Made by a program: the position numbers and the translations under genes | Notes under the pieces: generated by a model | What the model was told of the DNA's origin: nothing | The model's input: only the letters and a program-made list of their open reading frames with translations | Database searches by the model: none | Assembly (NCBI GenBank): GCA_030654635.1 | Contig: JAURXE010000551.1 | Coordinates: 1 to 8,883 of the forward strand | Origin: Pseudomonas sp. | GTDB lineage: Bacteria > Pseudomonadota > Gammaproteobacteria > Pseudomonadales > Pseudomonadaceae | Length of the DNA stretch: 8,883 nucleotides | Reading direction: 5' to 3' | Part shown: positions 1-6,108 of the stretch, piece after piece | Layout of the letters: each line of letters opens with the position of its first letter | Numbering within the stretch: the stretch's first letter is position 1

Positions 1-774
1 GCTCTGCTGAGCCGCAAGGAGGCGCCTTTTGCCTACCTCGACAGCCATGCCGGCGTTGGCCTGTATGACCTCAAGGGCGACCAGTCCACCCGTACCGGCG
101 AATGGCTGGAAGGTGTTGCTCGGATTTGGGAGGCGAAAAAAGCCCCGGCGCTGGCGGCCGATTACCTGAAAGTGCTGCACGAACTTAACCCCGATGGCCA
201 GTTGCGCTACTACCCAGGTTCGCCCGAACTGGCCCGGCAGCTGTGCCGTGAGCAAGATCGCCTGCACCTGAATGAAAAACACCCCGAAGACGGCCGCCTG
301 CTGAAAGACAATATGCGCCGCGACCGCCGCGTGGCCGTGCACCTGGGTGAGGGCTGGCATATTCCGCGGGCCTTGCTGCCGGTGGCGGAAAAGCGCGCGC
401 TGATGCTGATCGATCCGCCCTTTGAGCAGGACGACGAGCTGGAGCGCTGCGCCGTGGCGCTGAAGGAAACCATCCACCGCATGCGCCAGGCGGTGGTCGC
501 CATCTGGTACCCGATCAAGGAACAGCGCACCTTGCGGCGCTTCTATCAGGACCTGGAGAAATCCGGCGCGCCGAAACTGCTGCGGGTCGAACTCTATGTG
601 CACCCGGCCGACGACGCCCAGCGCCTGAATGGCTCGGGTCTGATCATCGCCAATCCACCTTGGGGCCTGGAAGAAGAACTCAATCAATTGCTGCCCTGGC
701 TGACCAATGTTCTAGGGCAAACTCAGGGCGGTTGGCGTTGTGACTGGTTGATTGAAGAAAAACCTGCGGCTTAG
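1..774 (+). CDS. rlmJ: 23S rRNA (adenine(2030)-N6)-methyltransferase RlmJ, 5' end outside window
   Basis: The frame is open from base 1 to the TAG at 772-774, giving 257 residues. The E. coli enzyme has 280, so roughly the first 25-35 residues lie outside the window; the ATG at 172 is internal. Visible landmarks, numbered from the window edge, are the SAM-binding strand and loop YLDSHAGVG (12-20), the family segment YYPGSP (70-75) and the catalytic motif DPPF (138-141), which is the N6-adenine methyltransferase (D/N)PP(Y/F) motif. RlmJ is a stand-alone SAM-dependent enzyme that methylates A2030 of 23S rRNA, acting on free or immature rRNA in the cytoplasm. A second SNPPW-like stretch, IIANPPWGL (about 216-224), is also normal for the family. 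The gene converges on the histidine kinase gene with only about 20 bases between their stop codons and no evident terminator. Identification is by recognised motifs and overall similarity. Confidence 0.95.
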   Translation, partial: ALLSRKEAPFAYLDSHAGVGLYDLKGDQSTRTGEWLEGVARIWEAKKAPALAADYLKVLHELNPDGQLRYYPGSPELARQLCREQDRLHLNEKHPEDGRLLKDNMRRDRRVAVHLGEGWHIPRALLPVAEKRALMLIDPPFEQDDELERCAVALKETIHRMRQAVVAIWYPIKEQRTLRRFYQDLEKSGAPKLLRVELYVHPADDAQRLNGSGLIIANPPWGLEEELNQLLPWLTNVLGQTQGGWRCDWLIEEKPAA

Positions 775-794
775 GTTTCGCCTCCGCCGAGCTA

Positions 795-3518
795 CTAGCG
801 ATCGTTCAAGCGTTGCGCCAGCAGCGGCAAGAAGCATTCGACCTGCTCGGTCAGTTGCACCAGCAAATCGCCGGCGGCGCTCAGCTCGCCATGCTTGCCG
901 AGCTGTTCCAGTTGTTCGGTCAAGAGTTGCGCCGGGGTCAGGGCAAAGCTGCCGAGCAGCGCTTTGAACGCGTGGGCGGTTTGCTGCAGGTTGTGGCTAT
1001 TGCCCTGCTGCAGTGCCAGCTGCAGTTTGTCCAGGTAGTCACTGCGGCAGCTGAGCAAAAACGGCGCGCCAATCACCTGCAAAATAAAAGGGTCAACCTG
1101 ACTGAGCGCCGTGGCGTAATTAAACGTCACGCCGCGCAGCGTCTCGGCGCCCGGTTCGGCCGGCGTCGGTGCCGGGGCACTGCCGGTCAAGACCCGGCGA
1201 ATCTCGGCATAGAGTTGCTGGCGATTGATCGGCTTGCTGATGTAGCCGTCCATGCCAGCAGCCACGCAAGCCTCTCGGTCGCTGGGCATGGCATTGGCGG
1301 TCAGGGCGATGATCGGCAGGTGATGTTGGCTGCCGGCCTCGGCGGCGCGGATTAGTTGGGTGGCTTCCAGGCCGCTCATCTCGGGCATAAACATGTCCAT
1401 CAAGGCCAGGTCGAAGTGTTGCTGGGCAATCTGCAGCATCGCTTCCTTGCCGTTGCCGGCCAGCATCACTTGGTGGTGATGCCTCTCGAGCAACTTGCTG
1501 GCGAGAATGGCGTTGATCGGATTGTCTTCCACCAGCAGCACGCGCAGCGATGGCAGGGGCTGTTCGTGATGGTTGTCGGTGGCTGCCGGTGAGTGATGGT
1601 TGCTGCGCAGACCGTGGACTTGCAACAGGCTTTGCAGCAGTTCGGGCTTGGCCAGCGGGGTGGTCAGCGAGGCGATGCCCAGTTGTTGGCAGCGTGGATG
1701 GCCCAGCCCTTGTTGGCTGGCATTGAGTAGCATGATGCAGTGCGGGTGCAGCGCCTTGGGCAGTTGTTCGAGTAGCTGGAAACCGTCGCCGTCACTCAGT
1801 TGCGCGCTGATCAGCGCCGCGCCGAAGCTCGGTAAACTGACCGATGGCTGCGCCAGCAGGGCCCGCACCTGGGCCAAATTGGCGACGCCGAGGGGTTGCA
1901 GTTGCCAGTCGCGCAGGCAGTTTTCGAGCAGTTGGCGCAGCTCGGGTCGACTTTCCACTACTAATATCGCCAGTCCCTGCAGCTGTTTGCTCAGTTCTGG
2001 GCTGGGGTGCGGTTGTGGCACGCAGGCGTTGCCGCAGTGGGGCAGGCGCAAACTGAAGTGGAAGGTCGAGCCAGCGCCCGGTGTGCTTTCCAGCCACAGC
2101 CAGCCATGCATCAACTTGAGCAGGCGGGCGGCGATCGGTAGGCCCAAACCGGTGCCGCCAAATTGGCGGGCAATTGAACTGTCGGCCTGGGTAAACGCGT
2201 CAAAGATTCCATTTTGCGCCTCGGCTGCGATGCCGATCCCGGTATCTATCACGCGGCCGTGCAGCTCGCTGCTGTGGGCATCCTGGGAGCTGACTTCAAG
2301 GCACACTCGCACGCTGCCATGGGCGGTGAACTTGAGCGCATTGCCGAGCAGGTTGAGCAGTATCTGCCGCAGCCGACCGGCATCGCCGAGCAGTTGCTGT
2401 GGCACAGCGGGGTCGATGTCGAGAATCAGCTCCAGGCCTTTTTCTTCGGCGCGCACCGCCAACAGACGCGTGGCCTCCCAGCAGCAGAGGGCGAAGTCGA
2501 AAGGCTCCGCGCAGAGTTCCAGCTTGCCGGCCTCGACTTTCGAGAAATCGAGGATGTCGTTGATGATGCCAAGCAAGGCGTCCGCGGAAAATTTGGCCAT
2601 GTCCAGGTAGCCGCGTTGCTCGACGCTGAGCTGGCCGTCGAGGGTCAGCTCAAGCATGCCGAGAATGCCGTTCATCGGCGTGCGAATCTCATGGCTCATC
2701 ACCGCCAGGAAGGTGCTCTTGGCTCGATTGGCTGTCTCGGCTTGCTGAATGGCTTGTTGCAGTTCGGTTTCTTTGAGCTTGCGCTGGGTGATGTCGCGAA
2801 AGCTGAACACCTGTCCCTGTAATTGCCGGTTGATATACAGCGGCACGCGATGGCGCTCGAAGTAGCGGCCGTCGTGCAGACGCAGAATGTCGAATTGCTC
2901 GGGATCGTCACAGGCATGCTGATCCAGTTCGGTCAGCGCGTACTGGCCGGGGAGCAGCTGGCTGTCGAGGAAGCGCAACACGACGCTGTCGACGCCGGCG
3001 CTCAGCAGCGCCTCGGGGATCTGCCACAAACGGGCGAAATGGCGGTTCATGTTGTTGATGCCGCCGTCCAGATTGGTCACCAGAATGCCGTCGGCGGTGG
3101 CCTCCAGGGTGGCCGATAGCAGCGATGTGGTGTGCTCCAGTGCCAGGTTGGCGGCTTGTTGCGGCGCCGCATCCTGGAAGCTCAGCAGCAGCAAGCAGTG
3201 CGCCTCGACTTCGATTTGTCGCAACGACTTGGTGACGCTGAACAACGACTCATCCCGGCGTTTGTATTGGCTGTCGACGGCGCTCAGGTTACTGATCTGT
3301 CCGGCGTGCACGTCATCCCAGAAGAACATGTCCTGAATCGAGCTTTCGATCTCGGTGATCGGCAGTTGCAGCAGTTCTTCGCGGCGGTAACCCAGGGCCT
3401 GGCACGCTGGCTGGTTGGCTTCGACGATCAGTAGGCTGAGAGGGTCGACCACCAGCAGCGCTTGCTCGTAATGCAGCAGCAGCGTTTGGGCGATGGCGCC
3501 GGGCGAAATCTGGGTCAT
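795..3518 (-). CDS. Soluble hybrid sensor histidine kinase: PAS-PAS-HisKA-HATPase-REC(degenerate)-REC-HPt
   Basis: This 907-residue protein has no membrane segment, so it is probably a cytoplasmic sensor. Domains in order: a PAS-like domain (about 10-115), a second PAS (about 130-245) ending in the PAC-type stretch [10 protein letters not shown], a short helical linker (245-268), and HisKA with SHEIRTP (phospho-acceptor His276). The ATPase domain (about 375-492) has N box Asn393, DTGIGI (425-430), an F box at 438-448 and GGTGLGL (454-460). Next come a receiver-like domain (about 515-635) lacking the acceptor Asp, a complete receiver (about 658-775: Glu664/Asp665, acceptor Asp708, Thr740, Lys762), and an HPt domain (about 800-907) with likely phospho-His849. 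Phosphate would run His276 to Asp708 to His849 and then to an unlinked response regulator. The architecture resembles BarA-type kinases, but the ligand and partner are unknown. The ATG lies directly after the HD-GYP stop codon. The gene ends in tandem TAG TAG codons (797-792). Confidence 0.93.
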   Translation of the reverse strand: MTQISPGAIAQTLLLHYEQALLVVDPLSLLIVEANQPACQALGYRREELLQLPITEIESSIQDMFFWDDVHAGQISNLSAVDSQYKRRDESLFSVTKSLRQIEVEAHCLLLLSFQDAAPQQAANLALEHTTSLLSATLEATADGILVTNLDGGINNMNRHFARLWQIPEALLSAGVDSVVLRFLDSQLLPGQYALTELDQHACDDPEQFDILRLHDGRYFERHRVPLYINRQLQGQVFSFRDITQRKLKETELQQAIQQAETANRAKSTFLAVMSHEIRTPMNGILGMLELTLDGQLSVEQRGYLDMAKFSADALLGIINDILDFSKVEAGKLELCAEPFDFALCCWEATRLLAVRAEEKGLELILDIDPAVPQQLLGDAGRLRQILLNLLGNALKFTAHGSVRVCLEVSSQDAHSSELHGRVIDTGIGIAAEAQNGIFDAFTQADSSIARQFGGTGLGLPIAARLLKLMHGWLWLESTPGAGSTFHFSLRLPHCGNACVPQPHPSPELSKQLQGLAILVVESRPELRQLLENCLRDWQLQPLGVANLAQVRALLAQPSVSLPSFGAALISAQLSDGDGFQLLEQLPKALHPHCIMLLNASQQGLGHPRCQQLGIASLTTPLAKPELLQSLLQVHGLRSNHHSPAATDNHHEQPLPSLRVLLVEDNPINAILASKLLERHHHQVMLAGNGKEAMLQIAQQHFDLALMDMFMPEMSGLEATQLIRAAEAGSQHHLPIIALTANAMPSDREACVAAGMDGYISKPINRQQLYAEIRRVLTGSAPAPTPAEPGAETLRGVTFNYATALSQVDPFILQVIGAPFLLSCRSDYLDKLQLALQQGNSHNLQQTAHAFKALLGSFALTPAQLLTEQLEQLGKHGELSAAGDLLVQLTEQVECFLPLLAQRLNDR

Positions 3519-4799
3519 CTAGGAGGCCGCCGCTTGTTGTGGGTCAAAGTAATAGGTCACGTGCTGGCGCGGGCTCAGGTAGTTGTAGATCTCGTGCGGC
3601 AACTGGCCGGGGCGCAGGCTTTTGCTGATGTTGAGCTCGGTCTCGCGCTCCAGCTCGAGAATGATCGCCTCCTCCTTGGGCACCTCCGGGTCATAAACAA
3701 TCACGGTCGGGCGCAGCGGTTTGTTCGGGTTGACGGCCAGCACCAAACCGATCATTTCGTTCGACAGCTGCACGATGCAACCCGGTGGGTAGACACCCAG
3801 GCAGCGAATAAAGGCTTTCAGGGCCTCGGGGTCGAAGTGTGCGCGTTGCTGGGTAAACATCTTCGACAGCGCTTCGTGCGGGGTTAGCGCGTCGGCCAGA
3901 TTGGCCGGGTTGCAGAGGTTGTCGTACTGGTTGGCGATGCACACCACGCGCGCCAGCGGGCTGATCTGTGGGCCTTTTAGCTGCTGTGGATAACCGCTGC
4001 CGTCACTGAGTTCATGGTGCTCGCGGATGATCCGTTGCGCTGCCTCACTCAGCTCCATGCGTGCGGCCAGTTTGATGCCGTAGTCGCAGTGCAGGTGCAA
4101 CAGGCTGAGTTCGGCTTTGTTGAGCGGCTCGGTCTTGAGCAGGATTTTGCTCGGGATGTCGAGTTTGCCGATGTCATGCAGCAGGGCGCCGAGGCCCAGT
4201 TGCAGGGTGTCCTCGCGGCTAAATTGCAGAATCCGCGCCAGCATAATCGACAGCACGGTGACGTTCAGGGAGTGGAAGTAGGCGTCTTCACCGGCTTTGC
4301 CGTTGAGCGCATGCATCAGCACGGTGTCTTCCCCGAGCATTGCTTCGACCATCTGCTCGACCAGCTCTTCAGCTTGGCGCAGGGTCTCTTGCGGTTGGCT
4401 GCGCAGGTTGCGGCCAATGTTTTTCACGGTGTTGTTGGCCTGCTGGAATTTTTTATTCACCTCGGCCAGGTTGCGCCGCAAGGCCTTGAGCTGTTCGATG
4501 CGGGCCTGCTTGGCTTGCATGGCCGCAAGCTCTTCGGCGCTTGGTGGTGTTGGCGCGGCGGGCTCGGCAGCCACTGCCGTTGCGGCGCTGGTGGCGCTGG
4601 GTAGTGGTCGGCAGTCACTGCGTTTGGGGTCATAGCGCAAGCGCGGAAAGCCTAAGGCCAGCAGGCTGTTGAGCTGTTTTTCGTCTTTGATTTTGAAGCT
4701 GCTGAAGGTAAAAGAGTGCTCCATCCAGCCGCGGTCGAGGTGAATGTAGAGGCCGATGCACAGCTGGTCAGCATTGATGTAGAGCGGTTCGTCGGGCAT
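3519..4799 (-). CDS. DUF3391 / HD-GYP domain protein, probable c-di-GMP phosphodiesterase
   Basis: From the preferred ATG at 4799 the protein has 426 residues; the longest frame starts at 4820 and adds seven (numbers below use the longer form). The later ATG follows AGAGGA with a 4-base spacer, while the upstream ATG has no clear ribosome site. The N-terminal part (about 12-70) matches DUF3391, including the stretch GLYIHLDRGWMEHSF. An Ala/Pro-rich linker (75-98) leads to a charged, probably helical segment (100-160). The HD-GYP domain follows: His183, HDIGK (215-219), His244, His268-His269 and DGSGYP (273-278). HD-GYP enzymes hydrolyse c-di-GMP to pGpG or GMP using a di- or tri-metal centre. 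The usual late metal-ligand Asp (consensus ADxxDAL) is Asn297 here (ANQYDNL), so activity is probable but not certain. The roughly 100-residue tail after 340 looks like the C-terminal part of this subfamily. No receiver is present, so control is not by direct phosphorylation of a REC domain. Confidence 0.9.
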   Translation of the reverse strand: MPDEPLYINADQLCIGLYIHLDRGWMEHSFTFSSFKIKDEKQLNSLLALGFPRLRYDPKRSDCRPLPSATSAATAVAAEPAAPTPPSAEELAAMQAKQARIEQLKALRRNLAEVNKKFQQANNTVKNIGRNLRSQPQETLRQAEELVEQMVEAMLGEDTVLMHALNGKAGEDAYFHSLNVTVLSIMLARILQFSREDTLQLGLGALLHDIGKLDIPSKILLKTEPLNKAELSLLHLHCDYGIKLAARMELSEAAQRIIREHHELSDGSGYPQQLKGPQISPLARVVCIANQYDNLCNPANLADALTPHEALSKMFTQQRAHFDPEALKAFIRCLGVYPPGCIVQLSNEMIGLVLAVNPNKPLRPTVIVYDPEVPKEEAIILELERETELNISKSLRPGQLPHEIYNYLSPRQHVTYYFDPQQAAAS

Positions 4800-4925
4800 G
4801 CCGTCCTCTGCGCAAATCATCCCGGCCGGCAGGCTGCGGCGCGATTTGCTGAGTCTAGACGCAGACGCACAGCGCTGCGCGGCGGGCGACGTTAAGCCGC
4901 AATGCTGCCGGGAGGGCCGCAGCGG
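4800..4925. other. Gap between the small membrane protein gene and the HD-GYP gene
   Basis: This gap of about 125 bases could carry the promoter for the HD-GYP/kinase pair. I see no convincing -35/-10 pair on the minus strand; TAGACT near 4854-4859 is the closest -10-like hexamer and lacks a suitable -35. A GC-rich imperfect palindrome spans 4866-4881 (CGCACAGC followed by GCTGCGCG, seven of eight positions pairing, no loop). Its role is unknown and it may be chance in GC-rich DNA. No terminator with a T-run is visible, so read-through from the membrane protein gene is possible. Confidence 0.3.
4804..4809 (-). promoter_or_regulatory. Ribosome binding site deciding the HD-GYP start
   Basis: The minus strand reads AGAGGA here, followed by CGGC and ATG at 4799. 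This is a good Shine-Dalgarno match at a usable distance and is the reason for choosing the ATG at 4799 over the one at 4820, whose upstream sequence (CCGGCCGGG) is a poor match. Confidence 0.65.
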
Positions 4926-5273
4926 CTAGGCGCTGGCTTGATCCTGCTGATTCCCCAGCAGATACGAAACCACCACGCTGAGCCCCCAGCAGAGGATAAA
5001 CAGCCAAATGGCGTCGCTCAGGCTCAGCGTCAGCTGCTGCACGCTTTGTTCCACTGCGCGGGTCAGGGCCATGACCTCCAGCGGCAGGGAGCCATCGGCA
5101 ATCTGGTCGCTGAGGCGATAGGCGGTGGCCAGGGTCTCGCGCAGCACATAAGCGCTGATGGCCAGCGCTGGCAGAATAAAACTGGCCGCCAGCCAGTAGC
5201 GTTTTAGCCACCACAAGCCTGCGCCGGGGAAAATCAGGGTCGAGTAGAGCGCCGCTTTAATGGATTTTTTCAT
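4926..5273 (-). CDS. Small inner-membrane protein of unknown function
   Basis: The protein has 115 residues. The lysine-rich start MKKSIK is followed by a moderately hydrophobic stretch containing FPGAG (15-19) and WLKRY (22-26), resembling the PGxG...YL.R motif near the start of several uncharacterised small bacterial membrane proteins. Two clearer membrane helices are predicted by eye at about 27-45 and 89-107. They flank a polar segment (46-85) that may lie outside the membrane or form an amphipathic helix. The start ATG has only a weak ribosome site (AAGAAG about 6 bases upstream). The gene lies 49 bases after msrA and about 125 bases before the HD-GYP gene on the same strand, so all three could be co-transcribed. 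I do not recognise a function. Base composition and codon use fit the neighbours, and the hydrophobic pattern supports a real gene. Confidence 0.75.
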   Translation of the reverse strand: MKKSIKAALYSTLIFPGAGLWWLKRYWLAASFILPALAISAYVLRETLATAYRLSDQIADGSLPLEVMALTRAVEQSVQQLTLSLSDAIWLFILCWGLSVVVSYLLGNQQDQASA

Positions 5274-5300
5274 GCTTTGCTTCTTGAAGAACGAGGGCGG

Positions 5301-5327
5301 CGTGAGTCAGGGGTGGCCCGACTCACG
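5301..5327 (-). terminator. Hairpin overlapping the msrA stop codon, possible terminator or attenuator
   Basis: An 8-base-pair inverted repeat, CGTGAGTC with GACTCACG (5301-5308 and 5320-5327), encloses an 11-base loop in which two further G-C pairs can form after an A-C mismatch. The msrA TGA (5325-5323) lies inside the first arm on the minus strand. No T-run follows in the direction of transcription (the sequence continues CCGCCCTCG). It is therefore not a textbook intrinsic terminator and may instead slow read-through or protect the msrA mRNA 3' end. Confidence 0.4.
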
Positions 5328-5982
5328 AGCTGGGGTAGAGCGCCAAGCAAACTCCGGTACCGCCCAGGCCGCAGTAACCACCGGGATTTTTGGCCAGGTA
5401 TTGCTGGTGGTATTGCTCGGCATAGTAGAAGGGCGGCGCCAGGCGGATTTCGCTGGTAATGGGACCAAAGCCGGCGTGTTCAAGCTGCTGTTGAAAGCGC
5501 TGTTGGCTGGCCTGGGCCTCGGCCAATTGGGCGGGACTGGTGCAATAAATCGCCGAGCGGTATTGGCTGCCCTGGTCATTGCCTTGGCGCATGCCTTGGG
5601 TTGGGTTGTGGGACTCCCAAAATACTTTCAGCAGCGCCGCGTAGCTGGTTTGCTGCGGGTCAAACACCACCAGCACCACTTCGGTATGGCCGGTCAGGCC
5701 CGAGCAGGTTTCTTCATAGCTGGGGTTGGGCGTGTGGCCGCCGGCATAGCCGACCGCCGTGACTGTCACCCCAGGTTGCTGCCAGAAGCGCCGTTCGGCC
5801 CCCCAAAAACAGCCCATGGCGAATATCGCCTGCTCCAACCCAGCGGCAAAGGGCGGCTGTAACGGCTGGCCGTTGACGAAGTGTGGCGCGCTGATCGGCA
5901 TTGGCGTGCTGCGCCCCGGCAGAGCTTGTTCGGCGGTGGGCAGGGCGTTTTTATCGAGCAGAATCTGCGAGCGCAAGACCAT
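5323..5982 (-). CDS. msrA: Peptide-methionine (S)-S-oxide reductase MsrA
   Basis: From the ATG at 5982 the protein has 219 residues, close to the 212 of E. coli MsrA. It carries the catalytic motif GCFWG (57-61, nucleophile Cys58). At the C-terminus, [10 protein letters not shown] (203-212) supplies the two recycling cysteines, Cys204 and Cys212, that pass reducing equivalents on to thioredoxin. Also visible are the family stretches [15 protein letters not shown] and SHNPTQ with [13 protein letters not shown]. The enzyme reduces methionine-S-sulfoxide, free or in proteins, in the cytoplasm. The longest frame starts at 6021, but the ATG at 5982 has GAGGA seven bases upstream and its N-terminus ([12 protein letters not shown]) matches the usual pseudomonad start. 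The 13 extra codons would also fall partly inside the intergenic palindrome. The dipA-like gene lies 126 bases upstream on the same strand. Confidence 0.97.
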   Translation of the reverse strand: MVLRSQILLDKNALPTAEQALPGRSTPMPISAPHFVNGQPLQPPFAAGLEQAIFAMGCFWGAERRFWQQPGVTVTAVGYAGGHTPNPSYEETCSGLTGHTEVVLVVFDPQQTSYAALLKVFWESHNPTQGMRQGNDQGSQYRSAIYCTSPAQLAEAQASQQRFQQQLEHAGFGPITSEIRLAPPFYYAEQYHQQYLAKNPGGYCGLGGTGVCLALYPSS

Positions 5983-5989
5983 GATGCTT

Positions 5990-5994
5990 TCCTC
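5990..5994 (-). promoter_or_regulatory. Ribosome binding site of msrA
   Basis: The minus strand reads GAGGA, then seven bases, then the ATG at 5982. This supports the shorter MsrA start over the in-frame ATG at 6021, which lacks a comparable site. Confidence 0.65.
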
Positions 5995-6004
5995 GGTTGG
6001 TGGG

Positions 6005-6074
6005 CGTAGGGCAGGTGCCATCCGCGATCTGCGTGCTGCGCCCCGCTATTCGCGGGGGTTGCACCCAGCCTACG
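6005..6074. repeat. Imperfect palindromic intergenic element, REP/MITE-like
   Basis: CGTAGG (6005-6010) and CCTACG (6069-6074) form perfect inverted termini. Inside them GGTGC (6014-6018) pairs with GCACC (6061-6065) across a symmetric 3-base mismatch. At the centre CCCCGC (6041-6046) pairs with GCGGGG (6052-6057) around the loop TATTC. The whole 70-base unit can fold as nested hairpins and fills most of the gap between the dipA-like gene and msrA. The CGTAGG...CCTACG ends resemble small dispersed elements often found between pseudomonad genes; this is from memory and copy number cannot be tested in this window. It may act as a terminator for the upstream gene or be a neutral insertion. Confidence 0.5.
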
Positions 6075-6108
6075 TAATAGACAGCGGGGGCTGCGGATTA
6101 TTCGCTTG

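Noticed and set aside
172..174. ATG at 172 as the start of rlmJ
   Set aside because: The upstream codons 1-171 continue the same frame and encode the conserved RlmJ SAM-binding strand (YLDSHAGVG), so this Met is internal.
1600..2610. A 336-codon open frame on the plus strand opposite the histidine kinase gene
   Set aside because: The translation is Ser/Arg/Cys-rich and low in complexity with no recognisable domain, as expected opposite a GC-rich gene. The minus frame has all the kinase motifs.
4014..4604. A 196-codon plus-strand frame opposite the HD-GYP gene
   Set aside because: It has no motif and a biased composition, and is fully covered by the HD-GYP coding region.
4855..5214. A 119-codon minus-strand frame overlapping the small membrane protein gene in another frame
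   Set aside because: It is Arg/Ala-rich with no hydrophobic pattern or ribosome site; the 115-residue membrane protein frame is far more protein-like.
5983..6021. A 13-residue N-terminal extension of MsrA from the ATG at 6021
   Set aside because: There is no good ribosome site, part of it lies inside the palindromic element, and the ATG at 5982 has GAGGA and the usual pseudomonad N-terminus.
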